Shown here: positions 23,378 through 30,808 of the stretch, piece after piece
Position numbering within the stretch: the stretch's first letter is position 1
Layout of the letters: each line of letters begins with the position of its first letter
Source: Endozoicomonas gorgoniicola
GTDB taxonomy: Bacteria; Pseudomonadota; Gammaproteobacteria; Pseudomonadales; Endozoicomonadaceae
Length of the DNA: 64,000 nucleotides
Assembly (NCBI RefSeq): GCF_025562715.2
Contig: NZ_JAPFCC010000001.1
Location: 1,196,501-1,260,500 of the forward strand
Direction of reading: 5' to 3'
The notes under the pieces: generated by a model
The model's input: only the letters and a program-made list of their open reading frames with translations
Told to the model about the DNA's origin: nothing
Database searches by the model: none
Position numbers and translations under genes: made by a program

Positions 23378-24601
23378 ATGCAGTCAATTTTGAAATGTTG
23401 TGCTGGCCTCGATGTTCACAAGATGATGGTCATGGCGACTGTTCAGACCGAAGATGAAAACGGCGAAATCAAAGAGATCACTCAGTCGTTCAAGACGTAT
23501 CGACGTGAACGCAGGAAGCTTCGCGACTTCCTGGTGAAACATCAGGTTGAGCTCGTAGTCATGGAAAGCACTGGCGTTTACTGGAAATGCGTTCACGAAA
23601 CTCTGATTAAAGCAGGCCTCAAGGTCTGGGTTGTCAATGCCCGTCACGTCAAGAATGTGCCCGGTCGCAAGACCGATGTCCAAGACAGTCAGTGGCTGGC
23701 AACACTGGGTCGGTGTGGTTTGCTTCGCCCCAGCTTTGTACCGCCTCCTGATATCGAGCAGCTGAGGTTGCTGTTTCGCCGTCGTCAGAAACTGGTGGGG
23801 CAGCTTGCCGGTGAAAAGACTCGTCTGCATAAAGTTCTGGACGATGCCGGTATCCGTCTCGGTGGTGTAGTGAGTGACATACATGGCAAGTCCGCACAGG
23901 AAATGGTTCAGGGACTGATTGACGGCCTGCCTCCGCAAGAGCTGGTTAAGTTTGCGCGCGGCAAGCTGAAGAGCAAAACCAAAGAGCTATTCGACAGCAT
24001 GGAGGGCTCCCTGTCTTCAGCACACCTTACAGTGCTTAAGAGCATCCGGAAACATATTCAGTATCTGGATGATGAGGTTGCCGAATTGGATGCGGGAATT
24101 CGCAATATTGTACAAACTCAGTACCGGGAACCCTGGCAGCTATTGCAAACCCTTCCGGGAGTTAATGAGATCTCAGCAGCAGGGTTGATTGCTGAGATCG
24201 GTGATGATATGAGAGCCTTTGGCAGCCGGGAGTCTCTGGCATCTTGGGCAGGCCTCTGTCCGGGCAACAATGAAAGCGCCGGTAAGCGTAAGAGTGGTAA
24301 AACTCGTAAGGGCAACCAGTCCTTACGACGGCTGATGTGTGAGATCAGTCAGGCAGCTGTAAAGACCAAAAGTCAGTTTAAGGGCAAGCATCAGAGCCTG
24401 ACCATTCGCCGAGGATATAAGCGCAGCATCATTGCCATCGGACATAAAATGTTGCGGGTGATTTACTGCATCCTCACCAGGCTTACGCCCTACAAGGATC
24501 CAGAGATTGATTACGAAGCACTGACGGTTCACAGGAATGCACCGCGCTGGTTACAGATGCTCCAGAAATATAATTATCTGCCAGCTTTAACTAAAGAATA
24601 A
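23378..24601 (+). CDS. IS110-family transposase (DEDD)
   Basis: The product is 407 aa from ATG 23378, with GGGAG 10 nt upstream. The N-terminal DEDD domain shows AGLDVHKMMVM (first Asp), VVMESTGVYWK (Glu) and GRKTDVQDSQWLATL (Asp-x-x-Asp). The C-terminal Tnp20 region has LLQTLPGVNEISAAGLIAEIGD, the SLASWAGLCPGNNESAGKRK block with the catalytic Ser, and RRLMCEISQAA. The full length and all motifs suggest an active enzyme. Confidence 0.95.
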   Translation: MQSILKCCAGLDVHKMMVMATVQTEDENGEIKEITQSFKTYRRERRKLRDFLVKHQVELVVMESTGVYWKCVHETLIKAGLKVWVVNARHVKNVPGRKTDVQDSQWLATLGRCGLLRPSFVPPPDIEQLRLLFRRRQKLVGQLAGEKTRLHKVLDDAGIRLGGVVSDIHGKSAQEMVQGLIDGLPPQELVKFARGKLKSKTKELFDSMEGSLSSAHLTVLKSIRKHIQYLDDEVAELDAGIRNIVQTQYREPWQLLQTLPGVNEISAAGLIAEIGDDMRAFGSRESLASWAGLCPGNNESAGKRKSGKTRKGNQSLRRLMCEISQAAVKTKSQFKGKHQSLTIRRGYKRSIIAIGHKMLRVIYCILTRLTPYKDPEIDYEALTVHRNAPRWLQMLQKYNYLPALTKE

Positions 24602-24650
24602 AAGCTCATCAGAGGCTGCGAGTAAGAACCTTGCCTGTCGGTGAGGATGG

Positions 24651-24674
24651 AGTGCTTTGCGAGTTCGGAGCACT
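24651..24674. terminator. Hairpin at the IS/phage border
   Basis: AGTGCT (24651-24656) pairs with AGCACT (24669-24674), followed by ATTTTC on the + strand. It sits directly after the stop of the tail chaperone on the minus strand. Weak as a terminator. Confidence 0.4.
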
Positions 24675-24678
24675 ATTT

Positions 24679-24870
24679 TCATAGTAAAACCTTACGAAGC
24701 TGGGCGTATTGCTGGTCAGCGGTCAGTGGGGGTGGTGATTTATCCAGACTGAGGTAGGCTATCCATTCGGTGAACTCCCGGCATCCCATGTTTTTTTCAA
24801 GCCAGCCTACGGTGATGTGAAGTCGGGAGGCCAGGTCAAACAGGAACTGCCGAACAGGGCTGGCGTTCAT
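24679..24870 (-). CDS. Tail assembly chaperone, T part (frameshift partner)
   Basis: A 63-aa ORF starting MNASPVRQFLFDLASRLHI, with REFTEWIAYLSL near its centre, typical of the lambda gpT-like extension. It overlaps the upstream G-like gene by ATGA, but the preferred product is a G-T fusion made by -1 frameshifting at AAAAAAG (24873-24879). Reading back one base after Lys joins ...KK to A-MNASP. It helps the tube protein polymerise on the tape measure. Confidence 0.75.
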   Translation of the reverse strand: MNASPVRQFLFDLASRLHITVGWLEKNMGCREFTEWIAYLSLDKSPPPLTADQQYAQLRKVLL

Positions 24871-25202
24871 GGCTTTTTTGTTTCGTCCAGATCGTCGGGA
24901 CCCAGTCGGGAGAATTTCAGGGCCTCGTAATAGATGGCCATCATGGCACTGGCACCAAATCTCTCCCGCAACTGTTTCAGTTCGTCCGGCTCGGGCGGTC
25001 TTCCCAACAGAGAATGCGCCACCACACAAACAATGCTTTTCATGATTGAGCCAACGTTGTCGTCTTCCTGCTGTCCGACATATTGCACGTCCTCAATCAC
25101 GGACAGGGGCAGTTCATGCAGGGTCACGTCGCGCCCGTCATCAAGGGTAAAGTTGCAGGTTTTTAGGGGTGGTTTATCAATAAGTTGTTCAAAGTTAAGC
25201 AT
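24867..25202 (-). CDS. Tail assembly chaperone, G part
   Basis: The product is 111 aa starting MLNFEQLIDKPPLKTCNFTL. It contains LPLSVIEDVQYV then a long helix and LRERFGASAMMAIYYEAL, as in gpG-like chaperones encoded between tail tube and tape measure. The 3' end reads DETKKP and includes the slippery AAAAAAG. Ordinary termination gives G; a -1 shift gives the longer G-T protein. Confidence 0.78.
   Translation of the reverse strand: MLNFEQLIDKPPLKTCNFTLDDGRDVTLHELPLSVIEDVQYVGQQEDDNVGSIMKSIVCVVAHSLLGRPPEPDELKQLRERFGASAMMAIYYEALKFSRLGPDDLDETKKP
24873..24879 (-). promoter_or_regulatory. Programmed -1 ribosomal frameshift site
   Basis: The minus strand reads ACA AAA AAG, so the heptamer A AAA AAG is in the correct phase (X XXY YYZ) two codons before the TGA of the G-like gene. 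A -1 shift enters the T-like frame. This is the same layout as the conserved tail-chaperone frameshift of long-tailed phages. Confidence 0.82.
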
Positions 25203-25229
25203 CAGGAAACCTTGGCTTTTTTTTGTGGA

Positions 25230-25664
25230 TTAAGAGGTTTTAGTGGTCCAACTGACATCTCCGGACTGTTTGCCATAGACCGTCCATTGCAACGTTTCAG
25301 TGCCTTGGGGTTTGTTGATTTGCCAGCCGCTGAGCGCCAATACAAAAGCACCTGTCCGGCCATTGCTGAGTTCCGCTTTCATATTTACAGTAGCGTTGTC
25401 GCTGGCCAGTTTTAAAAACTTTTCCTGATTGGCGTTACCAGGAACGTCGTTGCCGACAATTTCCTTGTCTGGCGGAGTTTTCAGACCCGATATGAAGGTC
25501 CGTGTGGTGGCACTTAACGGGGTGGTTTCAACAAACTCACCCTGGACACCAATGGAACCAATAGCGGTGACTTCATTAAGTTCTAAATAAGTGCCTTTTT
25601 TATTAGGGTCTTCAAATGACAGTACAGTACCGGCAGCAATTAAAGCCGTGGTTTTAGCAGCCAT
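25230..25664 (-). CDS. Major tail tube protein
   Basis: The product is 144 aa. It starts MAAKTTALIAAGTVLSF and contains VTAIGSIGVQGEFVETTPLS and GAFVLALSGWQINK, the beta-rich pattern of siphophage tube proteins. It sits between the terminator protein and the chaperones as expected. It polymerises into the tail tube. Confidence 0.82.
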   Translation of the reverse strand: MAAKTTALIAAGTVLSFEDPNKKGTYLELNEVTAIGSIGVQGEFVETTPLSATTRTFISGLKTPPDKEIVGNDVPGNANQEKFLKLASDNATVNMKAELSNGRTGAFVLALSGWQINKPQGTETLQWTVYGKQSGDVSWTTKTS

Positions 25665-25682
25665 GGAACTATCCTCAGTCGT

Positions 25683-26042
25683 TTAGTGATAAATTACAAA
25701 ACTTAAAATCTGCCGGTGCAGACAGGGTTGATCCTCAAAGCCGTCCTGCCGGTTTTCCAGCAGACACAATTGAATGGGGTAATCTCCCAACGAGCCTCGA
25801 TGCTGATGCAGGGCATTAATGACACTAGTGGCAAGTTGTTTGACCTGAATATATTTTCGGGAATAGCAGTCGATTTGATAACGGGAAGCGCAGACATTGT
25901 CCACGATGGAGAGAGAGGTTTCGACCGGGCTGGAAATCAGCGTATAGACGACCGCTGGCAGGCGTTCCCCGCGCAGCTGGCCATAGATGGAGGCGTTCAG
26001 GTGTTTTTTCAGATGGTCAAACAGACCTTGCTCAAGAATCAT
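25683..26042 (-). CDS. Tail terminator (DUF3168-type)
   Basis: About 119 aa starting MILEQGLFDHLKKHLNAS, with VVYTLISSPVETSL and YQIDCYSRKYIQVKQLATSV, the usual pattern of minor tail terminator proteins. ATG 26042 overlaps the previous stop (ATGA). It caps the tail tube for head joining. Confidence 0.75.
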   Translation of the reverse strand: MILEQGLFDHLKKHLNASIYGQLRGERLPAVVYTLISSPVETSLSIVDNVCASRYQIDCYSRKYIQVKQLATSVINALHQHRGSLGDYPIQLCLLENRQDGFEDQPCLHRQILSFVIYH

Positions 26043-26545
26043 CGGTTCATTCGTTTTCTGGCTGACGCCAGACGTTTTGCCAAAATTCCGGAAAAGTTGT
26101 TTAGCAGGCCACGCCAATGGGCATCAAAGGCAGGTCGGATAAAGGGTTGCGGTGCTATGGTAAACGGGTGCCTGGGGCCATAGTCAGTGCCGTATTCCAC
26201 GAAATGGGTGTAGGGGGCAAAGCCACCAATACGAATTTTTACCAGGCCACTTCCGCTGATGTTACGGTTGCCATGTCCGGTTTTGTTAATGTAGGAACGT
26301 CGACGGATTTTGTGTTTTAAAAATCCGGGGCGTATCTCAACAGTTCCTTTTTTGCTTTTTCGTTTTCTGGGCTTGCCAGCAGAAATCGGAGCCGTGCGCT
26401 GGATTTGCCGAAACAGGGGCAGGCTGGTACTCATCATGGCTGAACGCAGCACTTTTGCACCGGCAATACTGCCGGGTCCACTTAGTTCGCGCAGTTGCTT
26501 CTCCAGTTCTTTTAGACCGGAAAGGTTGACGTTTAGCTGAATCAT
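26039..26545 (-). CDS. HK97 gp10-type head-tail connector protein
   Basis: The product is 168 aa. LSGLKELEKQLREL opens the gene; APISAGKPRKRKSKKG, HFVEYGTDYGPRHPF and APQPFIRPAFDA are the conserved gp10 segments (tail-completion protein). It sits between the head-closure gene and the tail terminator, overlapping each by 4 nt. Confidence 0.85.
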   Translation of the reverse strand: MIQLNVNLSGLKELEKQLRELSGPGSIAGAKVLRSAMMSTSLPLFRQIQRTAPISAGKPRKRKSKKGTVEIRPGFLKHKIRRRSYINKTGHGNRNISGSGLVKIRIGGFAPYTHFVEYGTDYGPRHPFTIAPQPFIRPAFDAHWRGLLNNFSGILAKRLASARKRMNR

Positions 26546-26946
26546 GTCAGTTCCGGCAGCACCAGATTTGCAGCCTGGTGCAGGGGTTGTTCAGTATCTT
26601 TATGTTCAAAACGAACGTCGTCGGTATCACTGGTGGCAATAATCTTTAACCATCGGTTGCGCATATCAATGTTAAGTTTTCCAATGACGTTTAATTTTTG
26701 GTTTTTGTGCCATAACCGCCAGTGATTGTTTAAATCATCAAACAGATGTTCGTAACGGATGACCACTATAATATCAAGCTGGCCTATAAAACCCTGGGCG
26801 GCAAAAATTTCTTTTACGGTAGCAGGTCGTATTTCAGCATCACGCCAGCCAACGTCTTTATAGTCGGGTAGATCATCGGTGACGCTGTCGACAATAGCAA
26901 CGGGCTTTTGAATCAGGATTCTGTGGCGCAATCTGCCTGCTTTCAT
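26542..26946 (-). CDS. Phage head-tail closure protein
   Basis: The product is 134 aa. MKAGRLRHRILIQKP is the typical start of SPP1 gp16/HK97-type head-closure proteins; YKDVGWRDAEIRPATVKE and VVIRYEHLFDD complete the fold. It plugs the portal exit after packaging. Confidence 0.83.
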   Translation of the reverse strand: MKAGRLRHRILIQKPVAIVDSVTDDLPDYKDVGWRDAEIRPATVKEIFAAQGFIGQLDIIVVIRYEHLFDDLNNHWRLWHKNQKLNVIGKLNIDMRNRWLKIIATSDTDDVRFEHKDTEQPLHQAANLVLPELT

Positions 26947-26961
26947 GGTGTTTTGTCCTGT

Positions 26962-27237
26962 TTAGTATTCCTGATTTTTATGGCCATCATGATCAGCATG
27001 GCCATCCCTCAACCTGTTTCTTATGATGAATATTTCCTGCTGCATTGAATCCAGTCGCCTGTCGATTGCCACCTGTTTCTGATCATTCAATTTACCGTAC
27101 AGCAATTCCTTGCTTTCAATATCTCCCGCCAGGTCGTTAACCTTGCCCTCAAGCCGTATACCCCAGGCCACCATGGTAATAACAAACCCCAACATTGTAA
27201 TGATTGTTGTCAAATCAACATCATCCTTTATTTTCAT
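26962..27237 (-). CDS. Small membrane protein, holin or spanin-like
   Basis: The product is 91 aa. One membrane segment (TIITMLGFVITMVAWGI, about 10-27) is followed by a long coiled coil (KVNDLAGDIESKELLYGK) and a His/Asp-rich end. It follows the putative endolysin with a 4-nt overlap. Holin or an Rz-like spanin are both possible; a single membrane segment and coiled coil fit a spanin slightly better. Confidence 0.55.
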   Translation of the reverse strand: MKIKDDVDLTTIITMLGFVITMVAWGIRLEGKVNDLAGDIESKELLYGKLNDQKQVAIDRRLDSMQQEIFIIRNRLRDGHADHDGHKNQEY

Positions 27238-27689
27238 GGGCTGTCACCGAAATAGTGTCTCCAGGCATCGCTATAGTTTTTTGGGGTTGCTTTTCCATAG
27301 CGTGTATTCCAGTAAGTCTTGGCGTACTGGCCAAGAGCGTCAATATTGTCGAAATCCGGCAAGGGTTCGGGGATGCGCAATAAAAAGGCACGTCCCATCG
27401 CTGCCGCAAAACCCGGGTCAAATATTAATCGCATCGGGCTACACGGCAACTCATCAGACAAGTTTGGGAAACGACGCTGGCAATAAGTGACCAGATCACG
27501 AAACGTGCGCGGCTCCATCTGGAACAGGGACAAGGCTGGCCCCCTGACCTGCTTTGAATAAGTAAACCCGCCGGATTCATGGGCGGCAATCATACATAGC
27601 AACCTTATAGCAGACTCACTGGTGGGAAGCCCATAACGACCCAGTGCCTCCTCAATCATCTGGCGGCAGGCCTTGCCCTCTTCGGTCAT
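27234..27689 (-). CDS. Endolysin, lysozyme/transglycosylase-like
   Basis: The product is 151 aa. AAHESGGFTYSKQ near residue 33 carries the catalytic Glu-Ser typical of lysozyme-like transglycosylases, followed by SLFQMEPRTF and NTRYGKATPKNYSDAW. No signal peptide, so release would need the adjacent holin. It is embedded among head-tail genes rather than at the end of the tail operon. Confidence 0.75.
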   Translation of the reverse strand: MTEEGKACRQMIEEALGRYGLPTSESAIRLLCMIAAHESGGFTYSKQVRGPALSLFQMEPRTFRDLVTYCQRRFPNLSDELPCSPMRLIFDPGFAAAMGRAFLLRIPEPLPDFDNIDALGQYAKTYWNTRYGKATPKNYSDAWRHYFGDSP

Positions 27690-27937
27690 TTTCTGTCAGG
27701 CTTTGTGATTGACTTGACTGCCCACATAACCCCCTCCTCAAAAGCGGTCATGGCCAGCGCAGTACAACGGTCATCCTTTCCATAAAAATGAACAAGGTCG
27801 ATTAATTCAACCGCAAGACTCTTAATCTCGGTGACACGAGTATCCCCACTGGGATTAAAATCAATCCTGACACGGTGTTCACCTTCTGTAATGGGCTTTT
27901 TTTCTTTCAACTTATAAGCTGCTTTGCCAGTCCGCAT
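27686..27937 (-). CDS. Acb2/Tad1-hairpin-like protein, probable anti-CBASS nucleotide sponge
   Basis: The product is 83 aa. HRVRIDFNPSGDTRVTEIKS then LAVELIDLVHFYGKDDRCTAL and FEEGVMWAVKSITK follow the hairpin domain shared by Acb2-type anti-CBASS proteins: an N-terminal basic strand with an (R)xFxP element, a first helix LAxxLIDLI, then (S/T)xAxTxxExxVMWAxxxI. Such proteins form hexamers that trap cyclic oligonucleotides made by CBASS or Thoeris. It is coexpressed with capsid and connector genes. The assignment is by motif memory and needs a profile search. Confidence 0.72.
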   Translation of the reverse strand: MRTGKAAYKLKEKKPITEGEHRVRIDFNPSGDTRVTEIKSLAVELIDLVHFYGKDDRCTALAMTAFEEGVMWAVKSITKPDRK

Positions 27938-28263
27938 CAGGTGTCTCCAAGGTGGTAGATAACATAAGGCTCCCAGAGCCGTTTCGTGGCCTCGGGCATT
28001 TCCGACAGCGCACGTTCTACTGCATTCTCACGGTATTCATACCATTGCCCGACCAGTAACAGCAGGCCGTGGCAGATGTCCATGCGCAGGGGGATGTCAT
28101 CAAACTCGAGGGTGTCGGGGTCAGTGCCGGTCAGGCGCAGGGTTCTGCCGGTAAAGGTGTTAAACCGGCTCACGGCGGCCTCAACCAGATATTTCAGGTA
28201 GTCGTCCTCATCATCCCGTTCGCTGCGGATGTGTTTTTTCACCAGCGGCAAGAGCTTATCCAT
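27937..28263 (-). CDS. Head-tail connector (gp6-like)
   Basis: About 108 aa starting MDKLLPLVKKHIRSERDDED. It has YLKYLVEAAVSRFNTFTGRTL, with the helical segments of HK97 gp6-like connectors (DUF-type 'QLRxT' family), and LLLVGQWYEYREN. ATG 28263 overlaps the previous small gene. The longer in-frame ORF to 28404 covers another gene's frame and is not used. Confidence 0.78.
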   Translation of the reverse strand: MDKLLPLVKKHIRSERDDEDDYLKYLVEAAVSRFNTFTGRTLRLTGTDPDTLEFDDIPLRMDICHGLLLLVGQWYEYRENAVERALSEMPEATKRLWEPYVIYHLGDT

Positions 28264-28435
28264 AGCGCCGGGTCTCCGCAGGCCTGATAACCTTCCGCCT
28301 GGGCGCGTCCGGCTCAGGCACGGCGATTTTGTCATGCACCATGCGCCCGCCCTCCAGCGGGCTGACTTCCAGCACTTTTCCCTGTTGATAAAGCTGGTCT
28401 TCATAGATGACCGGCACCCTCAGGCGGACTTTCAT
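28256..28435 (-). CDS. Small head-region protein of unknown function
   Basis: The product is 59 aa: MKVRLRVPVIYEDQLYQQGK then VLEVSPLEGGRMVHDKIAVP. It overlaps the capsid stop by ATGA and ends across the connector start (ATGGATAA). The tight fit on both sides supports it. A KVxxP-like, beta-rich small protein; role unknown. Confidence 0.65.
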   Translation of the reverse strand: MKVRLRVPVIYEDQLYQQGKVLEVSPLEGGRMVHDKIAVPEPDAPRRKVIRPAETRRYG

Positions 28436-29733
28436 TTTGGTGCCTTCTTCATCTTCAGGGTTTTGACAGCCTCGCTATCCATGAGGTTCGAGTCAGTACG
28501 CATAAAGGCAAGAAAACCAATCTGGCCATAATCGATGTATTTCTCAACCATGCGATGCAGGGTAAAACCAAGCACGTCCCGGATAACAAACTCACTCAGG
28601 TCGCCGTAAGCCATCGTCACCACATCAGACGCCGGATCAGGGCAGCCCTGGTCGATGACAAACGGGTCGCCGTCAATCAAGGCAGGCGTCCCATCGGCCA
28701 TGGAGGGCTTCCACAACGGACGATTGTTGTCGTCCAGCATTTCCTTGAGCTGCAACAGCACCTTGTCATTGAACAACCAACGACAGCTGGCCATGTTCCG
28801 GTAGGCGGGATCAATAGAATGTTTAAGGTGCAGCAGGTCTTTGTAGTTAATGTCTGTCGGACTTGAAGATGTGTGGCCCACACTGGCGGCAGGCAGCAAG
28901 CCCTGCGGCTGTCCACTGCCCGTGCCGGTGGCATAGTGCCTGGCGGTAATTCTGCCAAGGCGCTGCCCAAACTTGCGTGTTATAAAGCTGTCCAGGGCAA
29001 AAGCGTTGTCCTGCAACAGCTCAATGCTGACCCTGATTACCTTACTGGAATATTTGTAGGCTCCCAGCGCCTTTTGCCCGAACACCAAATCGCCTTCATC
29101 GACTTTGGCATGCTCTGCCACAATCTCGCCTTCGTTGCCGGTGTCGTCGTTGGTGGGCCAGTTAATGACCTCTCCGGCTGTTGTGTTCATAACCGTAGCA
29201 AACTGACGTATGCCGCCGTATGCCTGCATGGTTTCAATAATTCGGTTGGACAGTGTCGTGGGGATCAGATAGCCGCCACTGCTGCTTGGTACAACACCTT
29301 GCGCCCTCTCTTCTTTGACATAATGATCACGCAGAATCTGTCGTTGGTTCTGATCAAGGTCAAGCATGCCAGGTTGCCCGGAGCGTAACAGGGCCATAAA
29401 GGCGTCGGTGTACTGCTGCGCCTCATCCGCCCGCTGGTCTTTCGAGGGTTTCTTCAGCATCACGGGGTTGCCGAAGTCGTCCAGCTCATACTCCCGCGTC
29501 TCGGCGGGCAGCGGGTTTAAAGGCACCTCAACTGACCGGCGATGCTCTATCGCCTCTTTCAAGTCAGCAATACGCTGGTCCATCGCTTCCAGCTCGGTAC
29601 GCATGGTGTTCCACTGGCCGCGCTCATCGCTGGATATGCCGCGATCCTCTTTTTCGGCTACCTCAACCAGCTTTGCCATTTTGTCAGCTATGGTTGCCCG
29701 CTTTTCCTGCAGGCGTTTCAGTTCGTCGCTCAT
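28432..29733 (-). CDS. Major capsid protein, HK97 fold
   Basis: The product is 433 aa. Residues 1-75 form a delta-domain-like coiled coil (LKRLQEKRATIADKMAKLV) removed after assembly. The body has SSSGGYLIPTTLSNRIIETM, ALGAYKYSSKVIRVSIELLQD, the ITARHYATGTGSGQPQGLL loop and MVEKYIDYGQIGFLAFMRTD, all HK97 hallmarks. AAGGA lies 8 nt upstream. The protease follows the expected order upstream. Confidence 0.95.
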   Translation of the reverse strand: MSDELKRLQEKRATIADKMAKLVEVAEKEDRGISSDERGQWNTMRTELEAMDQRIADLKEAIEHRRSVEVPLNPLPAETREYELDDFGNPVMLKKPSKDQRADEAQQYTDAFMALLRSGQPGMLDLDQNQRQILRDHYVKEERAQGVVPSSSGGYLIPTTLSNRIIETMQAYGGIRQFATVMNTTAGEVINWPTNDDTGNEGEIVAEHAKVDEGDLVFGQKALGAYKYSSKVIRVSIELLQDNAFALDSFITRKFGQRLGRITARHYATGTGSGQPQGLLPAASVGHTSSSPTDINYKDLLHLKHSIDPAYRNMASCRWLFNDKVLLQLKEMLDDNNRPLWKPSMADGTPALIDGDPFVIDQGCPDPASDVVTMAYGDLSEFVIRDVLGFTLHRMVEKYIDYGQIGFLAFMRTDSNLMDSEAVKTLKMKKAPK

Positions 29734-29775
29734 GGTGAACGTTCCTTTTATTGGTGGTAGAAATGCCTGCAGGTG

Positions 29776-30342
29776 TCAGGCGTGTTGAATCAGGTACAGT
29801 CGGAATTTGTCCCGCTCAAGGGTCTGTCGGGTTAGCGTATTCCTGTATTGCTGGCAGCTTCTGGCCGCAACACTGGTGTCCGGATAAGCCGGGTAAGTGA
29901 CCGGGGATATATCGTAGAGTCGCCGGAACTTCTTAACAGTACGGATCACCCGACCGTCCTTGTCCTCGTCCCAGCTGTCGTCCTCCACCCAGAAAGCAAA
30001 GCTGCTCTGCGTGACGTCACCTCGCTCAATGCTTTTAATCAAATCTCGGGCGTACTGGGTGTCAGGCGGGTCAATCCGATAACGCAGGCCGGTGTCATCC
30101 AGGGACAGCTGCAGGGTATCCGCTGTCGTCCTGCCTAAAATCAGGTGCGGCTCATGGTTGAACAACGCCCGGACGTCGTCCTGCATCACCTGGTCAAAAG
30201 CACCGGGCGCTATCTGCTCACGAAAGCCACCGAGGTTTTCCGACAAGCTGTTGAACATGGCGGCGTAGCCACTGATGCGCTGCTCGCCGTCATCGTCCCG
30301 CAGCTCGATGGTGCCGAGGCGGGACTCTCGATTTTCTTTCAT
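29776..30342 (-). CDS. Prohead protease, HK97 family
   Basis: The product is 188 aa. GYAAMFNSLSENLGG, VRALFNHEPHLILGRT (catalytic His), then RGDVTQSSFAF (catalytic Ser) and YDISPVTYPAYPDT are the family's motifs. It matures the capsid shell. AAGG lies 7 nt upstream. Confidence 0.93.
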   Translation of the reverse strand: MKENRESRLGTIELRDDDGEQRISGYAAMFNSLSENLGGFREQIAPGAFDQVMQDDVRALFNHEPHLILGRTTADTLQLSLDDTGLRYRIDPPDTQYARDLIKSIERGDVTQSSFAFWVEDDSWDEDKDGRVIRTVKKFRRLYDISPVTYPAYPDTSVAARSCQQYRNTLTRQTLERDKFRLYLIQHA

Positions 30343-30370
30343 AAAAAAGCCTTAATCCGGTAAAAAAACG

Positions 30371-30399
30371 TTCAATAATAAATATACCAATGGTATAAT
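30371..30399 (+). promoter_or_regulatory. Moron promoter 1 with operator dyad
   Basis: TATAAT at 30394-30399 is 17 bp after TTCAAT (30371-30376). The dyad TATACC-AAT-GGTATA (30383-30397) overlaps the -10 box. It resembles the dyad of the second promoter at 30658-30672. Confidence 0.7.
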
Positions 30400-30430
30400 G
30401 TAACCATGCTTTCAAGGACAAGGAGTAACG

Positions 30431-30610
30431 ATGACCGAGAAAGAAAAAGCCGAGATCACTAAGCTGGAGGCTGAAGCCAGAAAGCTGAACGCCGAAGCGG
30501 ACGAGATCAAAGGTAAGGAGCTAAGGCGATGGTTAATATGGTTCTCAATCATTGCCGCAGGACAAACCGCAGCACCGAGTATTTTCAAGGAATTAATTAA
30601 AATGATTTAA
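30431..30610 (+). CDS. Small membrane protein with N-terminal coiled coil (module A, gene 1)
   Basis: The product is 59 aa. MTEKEKAEITKLEAEARKLN forms a charged coiled coil, followed by one membrane segment (RWLIWFSIIAAGQTAA) and a short tail. AAGGAG lies 5 nt upstream. It has its own promoter and is opposite to the late operon, so it is probably expressed in the lysogen. Function unknown. It pairs with the next two genes; a matching set lies at 38341-38890. Confidence 0.7.
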   Translation: MTEKEKAEITKLEAEARKLNAEADEIKGKELRRWLIWFSIIAAGQTAAPSIFKELIKMI

Positions 30611-30616
30611 ACAAAA

Positions 30617-30634
30617 CCCGCTCTTCTGAGCGGG
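30617..30634. terminator. Hairpin after module A gene 1
   Basis: CCCGCTC (30617-30623), TTCT loop, GAGCGGG (30628-30634). The downstream sequence is ACTTAACA with no U-run, so termination may be partial. Confidence 0.5.
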
Positions 30635-30647
30635 ACTTAACAGAATG

Positions 30648-30676
30648 TTGACAAAACTATCCCTTTGGGATATTGT
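30648..30676 (+). promoter_or_regulatory. Strong moron promoter 2 with spacer operator
   Basis: TTGACA (30648-30653), 17-bp spacer, TATTGT (30671-30676). The spacer holds the dyad TATCCC-TTT-GGGATA (30658-30672), which runs into the -10 box, an ideal place for a repressor. Confidence 0.8.
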
Positions 30677-30700
30677 AAGACTGTATTTAAGGAGTTACTT

Positions 30701-30808
30701 ATGAACAAGCAAAGCGCAGACCGCACTATGAAACCAGAAACCCTGTTTTACATTGGACTGACAATTTCTCTGGCTTGTCTGGCCGTAGGTTACTGGATCG
30801 CACTATGA
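30701..30808 (+). CDS. Tiny single-span membrane protein (module A, gene 2)
   Basis: The product is 35 aa. MNKQSADRTMKPETL is followed by a hydrophobic span (FYIGLTISLACLAVGYWIAL) at the C-terminus. GGAG is 7 nt upstream. The stop overlaps the HTH gene by ATGA, so the two are coupled. The size and topology recall small membrane toxins or regulators; no match known. Confidence 0.6.
   Translation: MNKQSADRTMKPETLFYIGLTISLACLAVGYWIAL

Larger units (their letters stand above)
23012..24678 (+). mobile_element. IS110-family insertion between tail chaperone and tape measure genes
   Basis: The limits given are the outer bounds; the exact ends are not visible because IS110 elements lack clear terminal repeats. 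The transposase is preceded by ~366 bp and followed by ~77 bp of non-coding sequence. A long 5' non-coding end is where IS110 elements encode the bridge RNA. GGCCGGTAACTGGCC (about 23106) and other stems lie there. The neighbouring phage genes look intact. Confidence 0.78.
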
